From Synaphobranchus kaupii (Eukaryota; Chordata; Actinopteri; Anguilliformes; Synaphobranchidae): a stretch of DNA of 64,000 nucleotides. Positions within the stretch are counted from its first letter, which is position 1, and each line of letters begins with the position of its first letter. Positions 1 to 10,556 of this stretch are shown piece after piece. The notes below the pieces were generated by a model. That model was not told where the DNA came from. It made no database searches and worked only from the letters and a program-made list of their open reading frames with translations. The position numbers and the translations under genes are program-made. The stretch lies in assembly GCA_029718625.1 (NCBI GenBank), contig CM056379.1:53217579-53281578 (forward strand), in the 5' to 3' direction.

Positions 1-369
1 AACTACCCACCCCCTACTCATATGCCAACTCTAACAAAATTGGAGGAAAGTATATACACATACACAAGGGGAAAGCAAATATAACAGAGATAAAAAAGAT
101 AATAATAAAAAAAAGGAGAGACACAGCAGCACTCAATTTACCGGTTATCCTATACATTACATTTTTTAAATGTACAAGGTCCTTTTTGCCATGGAATATC
201 CCAGTGGAGCACAGTCTCATGAACAATCAGAAATGGCCACTGTCCTTGCCACAGTGCTCGATGATTTAGGTCCAATTCTGAACATGCTCTTAAGATATCC
301 AAGCATGTTTCTCTTAAGTCTTTAGTTAAAGTAAACACACACAAAAAAACCAGACTAGAAACTTGAGCC
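1..369. other. Unassigned flank, possibly L1 3' UTR
   Basis: No convincing gene is visible. The segment lies just beyond the C-terminal end of the minus-strand L1 ORF2, so it may be the L1 3' untranslated region or the host sequence it entered. I could not find a poly(A) tail or a target duplication marking the L1 3' end. The short reading frames here look like chance. Confidence 0.35.
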
Positions 370-399
370 TCTCGAGGTGTCCCCGGTCCGACCCTTTTA

Positions 400-1765
400 C
401 TGGGAAATTTACTGGGTTTCCCAGCGATCTCATATCAAATTCTTTCCATGTGTAACATAACTGCTAAGTTCAGTCAACCATGGGGTTTCTTTATTCCAGA
501 CCATTAAAATAGTTTTCTTAGCTATTGCCATACTGTGCTGAATTGCTAAAATCTTGAAATAGTTATAAGTTCTTAATTCTGGTGACCAGCCTAAAATGGC
601 GATTGCTGGGTCTGGGGGTGAGATCAATTTCATATACCTCAGAGTAACATTGAAACACCTCTGACCAAAACTCCTGCAGTTTTGGACAAAACCAAAACTG
701 GTGACCCAGGGATCAATCAAAGGTCTTACACCTGGCACAGAGAGGTGTTACAGATGGATACATGAAATGCAACTTTGTCCGAGAGTAGTGTAGTCTATGT
801 ATCACTTTATACTGGATTAACTGATACCGTGAGTTTATGGAACAGGATCGGACACTCTGGAGAGCCTCTGTCCAAGTATCCTCAGAAATCACTGTCTCAA
901 GCTCCTTTTCCCAGGAATCTTTCAGGTGTTGTGTGGATGGGATAAAATCCCTTGAGAATAAATCTGCAAACCTAGATACGAGACTCTTAGTGTCTGACTT
1001 TGTGGTCATACAGATATAAAATTCTTTGGGTGATTCATAAGTTTCAAAATTGGCAATGTTAGTCTTGACGTAATTCCTAATTTGTAAATAACGAAAGAAA
1101 TGGGAGGATGGTAGTCTAACTTTAAGCCAAAATCGAGTGAATGTAGCAAAATTTCTATCAATTATAGATCACCTATGGTTACAATCCCTCTTCTCTTCCA
1201 GATTGTGAAAGCATTGTCAATTTGTGATGGGGGAAATGCATGATTATGTGAGATGGGGGTTAGAACACTGATTTCTGGAAGTTTGAATACTTTTCTTATC
1301 TGGTACCAAATTTTGAGTGAGCTCTTTATCATAGGATTATCTCTCATCGAGACCCTGGCATCTTTCCTGCAAAAAGTAATGCAGGAAGGGAAGAGTCAGA
1401 GATGTCTTGCTCTATAGCTAACCACGCTGGGGTGGAAGCGGACACCTCTCCAGGATATGCCTTCCGCCAGTGAACAAGGGCTCTTGCATTTGCTGCCCAG
1501 TAATAATGTTGAAAATGAGGCAATACCAAGCCGCCAACATCCCTAGGCTTACAAATGTGCATTTTTGCTATAAAACGTGCTTCATATCCCCAGATAAACA
1601 GCATAATAACAGAGTTATTAAAGAAGTCTCTTAAAGGAAGATTTAGTTAAGAAAATAGGAAGGTTCTGGAATAGGTACAAAAATCTAGGCAAGGTGACCA
1701 TTTTCACTGCATTGACACAGCCTATAAGTGATAGAGGGAGTACCTTCCAGGACTCTATATTGCTT
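400..1765 (-). pseudogene. L1 LINE ORF2, C-terminal third (broken)
   Basis: Minus-strand translation in several frames gives the end of a Tx1/Swimmer-type L1 ORF2 protein. Near 1,765-1,620 is the thumb region 'SWKVLPLSLIG...PRFLYLFQNLPIFL'; near 1,604-1,344 'RDVGGLVLPHFQHYYWAANAR'; near 1,009-713 the C-terminal Cys/His region ending 'SVTPLCARC'; then 'GWSPEL' and 'PWLTELSSYVT' toward 430. A stop near the end leaves a further matching stretch down to about 400. Frame changes between blocks show that it is dead. This is the downstream part of the L1 whose upstream part resumes at 12,828; the two are separated by a piggyBac-type insertion at TTAA. Family placement is from recalled motifs; an L1-clade element is fairly sure. 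Confidence 0.85.
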
Positions 1766-1769
1766 TTAA

Positions 1770-3417
1770 CCCCTTCGCGCAGATGGCAGATCTGTTTGTG
1801 CTCTGACTTTGGCCCCCTAGTGGTGGGACGCATGCGTCCCAATTTTTTAGTGTTCATATTTCTCTTAAATTCTAAATTAAAACGTTAATAAAGCACGTAA
1901 CCTTCGAAGCAAATTTGTTAAAAACAGTCACAGCCTGCGAACACATTCGTTTATATGCTTATCAGCTCTCAGGTTACACTGCAGGGCCATAAAGCAGCAG
2001 GGTGCTAATAGCCCAACCCACTGTTTACAGCCTTCACCTCGCCGCAGTCACAGGCAATAAAATGCATATCACAAAAACTCTTGGTACCGTTTCAACACGC
2101 TAAAAAATCAAGATCCGATTCAGGAACAATTGTATATTATTGAAAAGTTGTATAAATAAACATTAGGTGTTTTTTTCCCCGTGCTCACTTCAGTATGCAT
2201 ACAACCGATGTACTTCCGATTTTGCATAAATATATTTTATTTTCTACAAAATCTCTTGATAAACATGTTTAATCAACCGAATTTGATACCTTGATTATCT
2301 TCTACGGAGTTCAAACTATTAGATTATCTTCTACGGGGTTTCCTGCCCTTTAAAACAAAATAAAATATGTCATATTCGAGCGACTGGGAAAGGCACTGTA
2401 TCCCCGCGTAACGACAGCCCATAGGGCAATCGTGGTGTGCGCATTCGGCCACATGACACTGTAGTCAGGACAAGATTGCGTCTGTGGTCTGTGACCATTT
2501 TTACTGAGCTTATCCTGGAAGGGATGGACTGGATTGCTGTACAAGTACGTTGTTAGCCTATCCAGATGGCATTTAGCCATGTGTAGCGCTTTTGTTAGCT
2601 GTATGTACATCATAGGCTAGCTTTTCTCTTTACGCGTACGTGGTTTGCTGTATGGTGTAATTGCGCTGGTATGTCTTTGCTGCTTCAATGATTATGATTA
2701 TTTTATACATTTATACGTGAACGTGGAAAGCAACGGTGGAAAGAAGAGCGTTTATTTCATGGTTGCTCAGGTTTTGGAGGTGCTGAACCGCAGTGGTCCC
2801 GGAGGTGAAGAAGTCTGTCGTCAGGCATAGCAATGACTCTGTGGCATGGACCCGTGCCTGGACATGTAAGTGTTTTTAAAAATATATAATACAAATTATT
2901 ATTATTATTGTTATTATCATCATCATCATAATCATCAACAGTATGGAGCGCAATTATCTAGAGTATTTTTAGTTTGGTGATAAATGGATTCTCGCAGAAG
3001 TTCGCGAGTTAGCTTCTATGTTGTAACAGGCTGGAGAGGAGCTCATGGCCTGTTAAAGGGGTTTGTTTTGTAGCGTTCATTCGCAGTTTTTTTTTGTGTA
3101 GCAACCAACACAAGGGCTAGTTGTTGATTCACGCATGAAACTACATCCATTCTCAGTACTTTATTTCACGGTTCAGTCAAGACATTACAGTATTATAATA
3201 ATGTAATTTAGTTTGTGCAAGCTGTCAAACTAATTCATAAATCCTAGTTAGCTACGATTGCTAATTATGTTGGAGCTAATACCAGACGTACTGTGGATGT
3301 AAGATTTTTTAATGTATATACTGTATATACGTGTGTATATTATATATATATATATATATATCTGTGTGTCTGTATATATTTATATATATATATGTCATAT
3401 ATCATATATATATAATA

Positions 3418-3458
<41 letters not shown>

Positions 3459-4426
3459 TTTTTTTTTTCACTTAATTGTAATACTTGCCATATGTCCTTT
3501 TGAGATAATTAGTGTTCTCATTTTTTAGTGATTCTACTTAGTAATGCACTTGAATCTGTCTTTCAGGGAGGACAGTGAAGACACCCCTCCCCCACCTGAC
3601 ACCTCTGTCGTAGGAGGTGGTAACAGACAGGTTTGCCAAATAAAGTGATGTATAATTAATTAATTTTGCTGTAAAAAGTCATGTTGAAGGCTTGTTATAG
3701 ATAAACCTGTTATTCTGCTCGCTTATGGGGCTCTGGTAAATCAAATATTGAAGTACAGTGCCATTTTAAATGTAAAGAAGATTGGTTGGTTAACATTAGG
3801 GTAAGTAATCCTTTTCGGAGAGGTTTTTGGGCACGCTTTGTAAGAGAATACCCTCATACGCATAAACACAAAACATATGTAGGTTAATTTTCTTCACATT
3901 TTGTATTGCAAAAACTGTTTTAAAAGAAAAATAAAGTTTTCTGATGATTGACATGTCTAGACAGAAAGATATGAACATGTTTTATATTTGGAGAGGTTTG
4001 GATAGCTTTTGGGACACCTGGGCCCCGTTTTGGGAAAAATACCAATGGATAAGGAAAGCCTATAGATATCTTTATCAAATTGTATACACAAGTGTACAAC
4101 ATATTAGTGCACTAGTATAAGCAATTCTGGCTTGCTCCAGTACTTTTAAGTTGAGATATTCAGTGATAAACTATAAAAACACAAGGCGTTTGTACTTTTT
4201 TTTGTATTCTTAGGTGTATTTTGTATAAACTGTATTTTTTACTGTATTGTATACTTTGACATAAATTTATTCTGTTGCAAATTTCTGAATGGTACAAGCC
4301 TCTTCTTTCATTCAAACTTTCAACCATGGATGTGCAGTGAATAGTTTTTGAGATATTGGCACTTAATTGACACTAGTAAAAACTAGATGAAAATTGGGCC
4401 AAATGGGCCAAAGTAAATAGGGTTAA
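1770..4426 (+). mobile_element. Degraded piggyBac-like left portion, possible own right end at TTAA 4,423
   Basis: The left end carries a CCCCCTAG-type block near 1,812 like that of the better preserved piggyBac at 43,413 (block near 43,433). A short open stretch near 2,759-2,829 (ending GGEEVCRQA) and an acidic stretch after a 'tttcag' acceptor near 3,567 (EDSEDTPPPPDTS) could be remnants of N-terminal transposase exons; this is inference. Near 3,610-3,635 a block around 'cgtaggaggtgg' matches one near 54,628 in the other element. The last 100 bp before TTAA 4,423-4,426 resemble the right end of the 55,380 element, sharing 'tttttgagata' and 'cactagt'. The catalytic part is absent. Confidence 0.5.
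3320..3462. repeat. (TA)n/(TG)n microsatellite tract
   Basis: Alternating TATA and TGTG runs, ending in a poly-T run. Low-complexity reading frames made of I, Y and V/C arise from it and are not genes. Confidence 0.95.
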
Positions 4427-4715
4427 GGCTTTATAACTCCAGGGGCCTCATTTATAAAAAGTTTCGTAGAAAACATCCAACATTTGATCTAAGATCATGT
4501 CTGAAATGAGCAAAAGTGCGATTCAGAGATAATGGACGTACGCCCAAAAAAACGTGCGTGCGCCACTCTCCGAGATGTGAAATCTATAAATCACAAATGA
4601 TCTCGAAATTGTACGCAGCTGAAAGGTTTTATATCTCCGCCTTGTAAACGCCCCCTAATTAATTTCATTAGCATATAAAGGAGCCCGAATCCAAACCCAA
4701 ATCATCTACTTGATA

Positions 4716-5252
4716 ATGGCGAGCAGCAAAAAAAAAACTTCAGTGAATCCGAAATTGAAGTCGTCTTGGCGGAGGTACAAATGCGCGCCGGGACGCTGTT
4801 TGAGAGCCTGTCCAGTGGCGTTTCTTCTAAATCTAAATACGTCGCCTGGCAGTCTGTGGCTCAGGCTGTAAACGAGGTTGGGGGGCAGCAAAGGTCTCTG
4901 AAGGACGTAAAGAAAAAATGGTCTGACTTGAAACTGAAGGCAAAGAAGTGCATTGCACACCATAGGGCCAGTGTGCAGGCCACGGGAGCGGAAAACAGCC
5001 CCAAGCAGACCCCTCTCCCAAATAGCAGCAGCAGCCAGCGTGGACACTCCCGCACACGAATCTTCCCGGCCCTCACCATCATTCACGTCTGGCTATCGGA
5101 GTCAGGCCAGGGTCTTATTTGACGCCATTCTACAATCGCAAAGAGACCTCGTTCATTCAGTTAATGAGGTGGTTGCGGAACTTAGGCAGCTGCGGCAGAC
5201 TTTGGTTCAGATGAACCAGACTCTGGTTGACTGTCTGAATAAACGTGTATAA
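4716..5252 (+). pseudogene. Myb/SANT-like Harbinger accessory protein, broken copy
   Basis: Same gene as at 7,183 but disabled. The ATG at 4,716 is followed by a run of ten A, against eleven in copy 2; this 1-bp loss shifts the frame after about five codons. Downstream the Myb-like region is still readable (VLAEVQMRAGTLFESLSS, AVNEVGGQQRSLKDVKKKW). Beyond codon ~85 a deletion fuses the 'gccacggga' region directly to the second exon, removing the linker and the intron, and leaves another frame change before the C-terminal coiled coil (LVHSVNEVVAELRQLRQTLV), which ends at 5,252. The family resembles NAIF1, the domesticated Myb-like partner of HARBI1. This copy is probably non-functional and would depend on copy 2. 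Confidence 0.85.
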
Positions 5253-5255
5253 ATA

Positions 5256-5280
5256 AAATATTTTGGAAAAAAGTGAATTT
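5256..5280. repeat. 25-bp segment, inverted relative to copy 2
   Basis: Lies between the convergent stop codons of the Myb and transposase genes. Its reverse complement is identical to 7,959-7,983 at the equivalent place of copy 2, while the bases on both sides align in the same orientation. This is a direct observation from the two copies. Confidence 0.9.
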
Positions 5281-5292
5281 ATCGCTTGATTT

Positions 5293-6479
5293 TTACCCCA
5301 ATAACATTCTTACCTGTTGGAATAACATGTGAATCAAGTGCCGTCTTCTCCTGAGCGTAGTGGCATGTGCATTCCAGTCAGCGGGTAGTGGTAGGGGATC
5401 TTCCATGTCCATTCGTAGTTCATCCTCATGCATCTCGAGCCCATGGCTCACCGAGATATTGTGAATCACACAACACGCCAGGATAATTTGGCACACGTTG
5501 CTGGGCTCATACAGGAGTTTCCCTCCTGATGCATCCAGACACTGCCACCTTCCCTTTAACATACCGATGGTGCGCTCCACTACTGACCGTGCGCGGGCAT
5601 GTACCGTGTTAAAGTGGGTTTCTTCGGGTGTCTGTGGGTGCGCTATGGGGGTGAGAAGCCATGGCTTCAGAGGATAATCTCTGTCACCTGGTTGTGTAGA
5701 GATCATTATTTTATGCACATTAAAAAAGCAACAAAGCAGAAAAATAGAAATAACAGTGATTTACCTAGAAGCCAACTGTCTCCGCCTGCCCCAGCCTCTA
5801 GACGATTCCCCACACTGCAATTACGCACAATGAAGGAGTCGTGCGTCGACCCTGGCCATCTTGCAACAGCGTTTCGGATTGCCATACGGGCATTACAAAT
5901 GAGTTGCACATTAATTGAGTGGTAGTTCTTCCTGTTGACATATACATACTCATTTTCATTTGGTGCCCGTATGGCAACGTGAGTGCAATCTATTGCACCT
6001 ATTACGTTTGGGAATCCTGTGGTGCGCACAAAATCGTCCTTCACATTCTGTAGCTCCTCGGCAGTGTAAGGAAACTTTATGTACTGACGAGACAAGCGAA
6101 TGATGCCTCGAAGTACAGCTGGCATGATTCGGCTAACCGATGGCTGGGATATGCCTGACCGGTCACCAATCTCTCTTTGGAATGTTCCTGTTGCCAGGAA
6201 TCCAAGTATGGTTAAGACTTGCACCTCAACGGGTATGGCCTGGTTGCAGTTGGTGCGTGTCTGTAAATTTGGGCCCATCTGGGCACAAAGCTCTAATAAC
6301 GTGGCTCTCGGCAAACGGTACCTGCTGATCAGCCATTCATCATCATGCGCAAAGAAGTCTGCCCGATCTCTGAAAACGCGTTCCCTTCGTATTGCGTGGT
6401 TGGCGATATCCTCGAGGAGTGCCAATGCTGCCATTCTTCCTCTTGCAAACCACTGCATTATAGGAGATTTTATAGACAA
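5293..6479 (-). CDS. PIF/Harbinger DDE transposase (HARBI1-like), copy 1
   Basis: Two exons on minus: 6,479-5,765 and 5,687-5,293, with a 77-bp GT/AG intron between (GTAAAT donor, ...ACCAG acceptor). The spliced frame is 369 aa, normal for HARBI1-like nucleases (DDE_Tnp_4 family). An N-terminal helix-turn-helix is visible near residues 102-117 (REIGDRSGISQPSVSR). Catalytic candidates are D164 in GAIDCTHV, D214 in RWPGSTHDSF and E276 in ARSVVERTIGML. In this family the nuclease cuts the terminal repeats after the Myb-like partner recruits it to DNA and carries it into the nucleus. The exon-1 protein is identical to that of copy 2; exon 2 differs at a few residues (for example Q/R in GRW[Q/R]CLD). 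No stop or frameshift is seen, so this copy may still be functional. Confidence 0.93.
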
Positions 6480-6857
6480 TTGATTAGATTGACCGAAATG
6501 TTTTACACATGTGGAACCATAATATGTATATTAAATACAAGGGGGTGTCAATTATGCTTTAATATATGAATGACTTTATTGTGCAAACAATTAGGCAGCA
6601 GAAGACATGTTAGTAGTCTCGCATAGCCAGACCTCCACACTTCGTTTTGGCGCTGTGCTGCTGAGATATCCGAACACTTGCAGTACAACAACATTGCCAC
6701 AAGGAAATGTGCCTACGCCAAGTTGGAACCTGACGTGGAGCTAAGTACTTTTCCATGTCAAAGACCATTTTTATAAATCTGAACTTTGACGTGGATTTGA
6801 GCGTACGCACGGTCTTAGATCAAATCTGTGTGTAAGATCGTTTTATAAATGAGGCCC

Positions 6858-6909
6858 CAGGTGTGAGCATCACATAAACTTGGCAAATGGCTTAAATGAA
6901 ACAAGACAG
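6858..6909. repeat. 52-bp spacer between Harbinger copies, CAG to CAG
   Basis: Starts and ends with CAG and is repeated, identical as far as I can read, at 9,571-9,622 after copy 2. It is not part of the transposon ends. It shows that copy 1 plus this right flank was duplicated as a unit, rather than two transposons having landed independently. Confidence 0.9.
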
Positions 6910-7140
6910 GGGCCTCATTTATAAAAAGTTTTGTAGAAAACATCCAACATTTGATCTAAGATCATGTCTGAAATGAGCAAAAGTGCGATTCAGAGATAAT
7001 GGACGTACGCCCAAAAAAACGTGCGTGCGCCACTCTCCCAGATGTGAAATCTATAAATCAAAAAAGATCTCGAAATTGTACGCAGCTGAAAGGTTTTATA
7101 TCTCCGCCTTGTAAACGCCCCCTAATTAATTTCATTAGCA

Positions 7141-7146
7141 TATAAA
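7141..7146 (+). promoter_or_regulatory. TATA box of the Harbinger Myb gene
   Basis: TATAAA followed by GGAG lies 42 bp before the ATG at 7,183. The same box is kept in copy 1 (about 4,674-4,679). Position fits a short 5' leader transcribed from the left end of the element. Confidence 0.6.
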
Positions 7147-7182
7147 GGAGCCCGAATCCATACCCAAATCATCTACTTGATA

Positions 7183-7956
7183 ATGGCGAGCAGCAAAAAA
7201 AAAAACTTCAGCGAATCCGAAATTGAAGTCGTCTTGGCGGAGGTACAAATGCGCGCCGGGACGCTGTTTGGGAGCCTGTCCAGTGGCGTTTCTTGTAAAT
7301 CTAAATACGTCGCCTGGCAGGCTGTGGCTCAGGCTGTAAACGAGGTTGGGGGGCAGCAAAGGTCTCTGAAGGACGTAAAGAAAAAATGGTCTGACATGAA
7401 ACTGAAGGCAAAGAAGCGCATTGCACACCATAGGGCCAGTGTGCAGGCCACGGGAGGTGGAAGTGCCACGCCGAACCTCACCCCAGGGGATGATCGAATT
7501 GCTGCCATCATTGGGGAAAGTGCGGTTGTTGGCGTTTATGCGGAGGGCGACACAGATCTTTTGACTGCTGCAGATTCAGAAGGTAAGCTGGCATGTGTTT
7601 AAATCAAGTAAGGTCCAGTATAAATAATGACACTTGCAACGTTGTTGAAATTTTACAATTTTATTTATACAGATGAAGTGCCACTCCAGCGGAAAACAGC
7701 CCCAAGCAGACCCGTCTCCCAAATGGCAGCAGCAGCCAGCGTGGACACACCCGCACAGGAGGAATCTTCCCGGCCCTCACCATCATCCACGTCTGGCTAT
7801 CGGAGTCAGGCCAGGGTCTTAACTGATGCCGTTCTACAATCGCAGAGAGACCTCGTTCATTCAGTTAATGAGGTGGTTGCGGAACTTAGGCAGCTGCGGC
7901 AGACTTTGGTTCAGATGAACCAGACTCTGGTCGACTGTCTGAATAAACGTGTGTAA
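7183..7956 (+). CDS. Myb/SANT-like (NAIF1-like) Harbinger accessory protein, intact
   Basis: Exon 1 is 7,183-7,582 and exon 2 is 7,673-7,956, with a 90-bp intron (AG|GTAAGC donor, TTTATACAG acceptor). The spliced protein is 227 aa. Residues ~8-85 form a trihelix Myb/SANT-like DNA-binding domain (NFSESEIEVVLAEVQMRAGT, then AWQAVAQAVNEVGGQQRSLK and KKWSDMKLKAKKRIAHHR). This is the arrangement of NAIF1, the vertebrate protein derived from a Harbinger Myb gene. An acidic/Pro-Ser linker follows, then a C-terminal leucine-rich coiled coil (~185-225: HSVNEVVAELRQLRQTLVQM) that may mediate dimerisation. In known Harbinger systems this protein binds the terminal repeats and imports the transposase. 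ATG is chosen because it follows the TATA box; an in-frame TTG two codons upstream is not needed. Confidence 0.92.
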
Positions 7957-7958
7957 AT

Positions 7959-7983
7959 AAATTCACTTTTTTCCAAAATATTT
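7959..7983. repeat. 25-bp segment, inverted relative to copy 1
   Basis: Exact reverse complement of 5,256-5,280. It lies just after the Myb stop codon, in the 40-bp interval where both genes' 3' ends meet, next to AATAAA-like bases. The inversion may alter the 3' untranslated ends of both transcripts. Confidence 0.9.
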
Positions 7984-7996
7984 TATCGCTTGATTT

Positions 7997-9183
7997 TTAC
8001 CCCAATAACATTCTTACCTGTTGGAATAACATGTGAATCAAGTGCCGTCTTCTCCTGAGCGTAGTGGCATGTGCATTCCAGTCAGCGGGTAGTGGTAGGG
8101 GATCTTCCATGTCCATTCGCAGTTCATCCTCATGCATCTCGAGCCCATGGCTCACCGAGATATTGTGAAGCACACAACACGCCAGGATAATTTGGCACAC
8201 CTTGCTGGGCTCATACAGGAGTTTCCCTCTTGATGCATCCAGACACCGCCACCTTCCCTTTAACATACCGATGGTGCGCTCCACTACTGACCGTGCGCGG
8301 GCATGTACCGTGTTAAAGTGGGTTTCTTCGGGTGTCTGTGGGTGCGCTATGGGGGTGAGAAGCCATGGCTTCAGAGGATAATCTCTGTCACCTGGTTGTG
8401 TAGAGATCATTATTTTATGCACATTAAAAAAGCAACAAAGCAGAAAAATAGAAATAACAGTGATTTACCTAGAAGCCAACTGTCTCCGCCTGCCCCAGCC
8501 TCTAGACGATTCCCCACACTGCAATTACGCACAATGAAGGAGTCGTGCGTCGACCCTGGCCATCTTGCAACAGCGTTTCGGATTGCCATACGGGCATTAC
8601 AAATGAGTTGCACATTAATTGAGTGGTAGTTCTTCCTGTTGACATATACATACTCATTTTCATTTGGTGCCCGTATGGCAACGTGAGTGCAATCTATTGC
8701 ACCTATTACGTTTGGGAATCCTGTGGTGCGCACAAAATCATCCTTCACATTCTGTAGCTCCTCGGCAGTGTAAGGAAACTTTATGTACTGACGAGACAAG
8801 CGAATAATGCCTCGAAGTACAGCTGGCATGATTCGGCTAACCGATGGCTGGGATATGCCTGACCGGTCACCAATCTCTCTTTGGAATGTTCCTGTTGCCA
8901 GGAACCCAAGTATGGTTAAGACTTGCACCTCAACGGGTATGGCCTGGTTGCAGTTGGTGCGTGTCTGTAAATTTGGGCCCATCTGGGCACAAAGCTCTAA
9001 TAACGTGGCTCTCGGCAAACGGTACCTGCTGATCAGCCATTCATCATCATGCGCAAAGAAGTCTGCCCGATCTCTGAAAACGCGTTCCCTTCGTATTGCG
9101 TGGTTGGCGATATCCTCGAGGAGTGCCAATGCTGCCATTCTTCCTCTTGCAAACCACTGCATTATAGGAGATTTTATAGACAA
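7997..9183 (-). CDS. PIF/Harbinger DDE transposase (HARBI1-like), copy 2
   Basis: Exons 9,183-8,469 and 8,391-7,997 on minus, intron 77 bp with GT/AG ends, spliced protein 369 aa. Layout and catalytic residues are as in copy 1 (helix-turn-helix near 102-117, D164, D214, E276). The first 239 residues are identical between copies although the DNA differs at a few bases (for example near 8,739, 8,805 and 8,904), all silent. Exon 2 has R in GRWRCLD and SR/SK differences from copy 1. It acts as the nuclease that excises and integrates the element. The intact partner gene lies convergently 40 bp away. No disabling change is seen. Confidence 0.94.
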
Positions 9184-9570
9184 TTGATTAGATTGACCGA
9201 AATGTTTTACACATGTGGAACCATAATATGTATATTAAATACATTTCCTTCAAGGAGGTGTCAATTATGCTTTAATATATGAATGACTTTATTGTGCAAA
9301 CAATTAGGCAGCAGAAGACATGTTAGTAGTCTCGCATAGCCAGACCTCCACACTTCGTTTTGGTGCTGTGCTGCTGAGATATCCGAACACTTGCAGTACA
9401 ACAACATTGCCACAAGGAAATGTGCCTACGCCAAGTTGGAACCTGACGTGGAGCTAAGTACTTTTCCACATCAAAGACCATTTTTATAAATCTGAACTTT
9501 GACGTGGATTTGAGCGTACGCACGGTCTTAGATCAAATCTGTGTGTAAGATCGTTTTATAAATGAGGCCC

Positions 9571-9622
9571 CAGGTGTGAGCATCACATAAACTTGGCAAA
9601 TGGCTTAAATGAAACAAGACAG
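9571..9622. repeat. Second copy of the CAG-to-CAG spacer
   Basis: Matches 6,858-6,909 over its whole length, then runs into unique sequence (gcatacc...). It marks the right end of the tandem duplication. Confidence 0.9.
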
Positions 9623-10556
9623 GCATACCATTTACAATACAAACTTAGATTTGTTTATTTTCATAATTTAAGTCAAAATAAAGTGCCACAAATGCAAAGA
9701 AAAGAAAAAAAAAGAATTTGGTTTTCTTTAGTTTGCAACAAGTGCTACATACGTGAAACAGATAAATCTATCCATTTCCTGCATCATACACTCCATGTAC
9801 ACAAGTTTGTAAAATCTGAGGATGATATGCACAACTATTAAAGATGCTAATGCACAACTACTATGATGCTAAATATAGGCAGTGTACCCTGTTGTCCATT
9901 AGTGTCTCCAAATCTATCCAAATGGCTAAATTGTGCACTGCTCCAAATAAAAAAAATATTGATATATTTAACTACAAATCAACAGTTTTGGCTCATAAAA
10001 CTCACTTTTGCATCATTTTTAAGTGGGAATTAATTACTATATTTCATCAGTATAGAGGGGTAGACATCTATGGGTCCTAAACCCGTATCCAAAACATGTC
10101 ATACAATTATATATTTGCTCATTCTGATGGTTTAAGATAAAAACATTGATATCATAGTGTTACATACACCTAAATATGTAGCCTAATCGTTCACTCTTGT
10201 ACCTCAATAAAACATCACTTTTGCCTGTACTCTGTAGTATGTATACTTTTGCCCTGGGATTGCATTTTTCTGTAGTTTTTTTAATTCTTTTTTTTAATGT
10301 TCCCAGTCATAATGACTCCAAGAAAAATGTTTACATTAATCTACCACATATCAGTGCACAGTAAATTGGAATGAGCATTTGCCATGCCCTAAGTGACAAG
10401 TACTGTATATACACCATAGCCTATATTATGTACGATAATATGAAAATAAAATAGTATTCCACCATCTGCAAAATGCTGCCAAAACTTCAATGAAAATCGG
10501 TAGCCTAGAGAAAAATTGAATTAACGATTGCACTACAGTATGTGAAATGCACTCAA
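9623..10556. other. Non-coding part of the piggyBac-type insertion
   Basis: AT-rich, with no gene seen. From about 10,340 the sequence is similar to 27,470 onward (shared 'catgccctaagtgacaagta' and 'tatattatgtacgata'), so this is repeated DNA, not unique host sequence. The two frames of about 80 codons at 9,593 and 9,844 show no recognisable domain. Confidence 0.5.

Larger units (their letters stand above)
4443..6857. mobile_element. PIF/Harbinger transposon, copy 1
   Basis: Terminal inverted repeats start GGGCCTCATTTATAAA and end TTTATAAATGAGGCCC. The 3-bp flanks are identical, CAG at 4,440-4,442 and CAG at 6,858-6,860, as expected of 3-bp target duplication in this superfamily, although CAG is not the usual TWA. 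It carries two convergent genes: a Myb-like protein on plus, broken in this copy, and a DDE transposase on minus. The copy is about 250 bp shorter than copy 2, mainly from a deletion within the Myb gene that removes its intron. It sits inside the piggyBac-type insertion. Confidence 0.92.
6910..9570. mobile_element. PIF/Harbinger transposon, copy 2 (apparently intact)
   Basis: Same terminal repeats as copy 1 (GGGCCTCATTTATAAA at 6,910; TTTATAAATGAGGCCC ending 9,570), flanked by CAG at 6,907-6,909 and 9,571-9,573. Length is about 2.66 kb. It encodes on plus the Myb-like protein (7,183-7,956) and on minus the transposase (7,997-9,183), stops facing each other across 40 bp. Both frames are open after removing one intron each, so this copy has everything expected of an autonomous element. 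The rest of each end is 150-300 bp of untranslated terminal sequence. Confidence 0.93.

Noticed and set aside
3312..3528. Ile/Tyr-rich frames
   Set aside because: Translation of TA/TG microsatellite sequence.
4423..4426. TTAA as a simple, complete right end of a 2.66-kb piggyBac starting at 1,766
   Set aside because: The L1 does not resume after it but only after 12,827, so it cannot be the right boundary of the insertion in L1; kept as a question in the findings.
6100..6483. Plus-strand frames over the Harbinger transposase exon (also 8,807-9,187)
   Set aside because: Shadow frames opposite the conserved minus-strand transposase; no family match.
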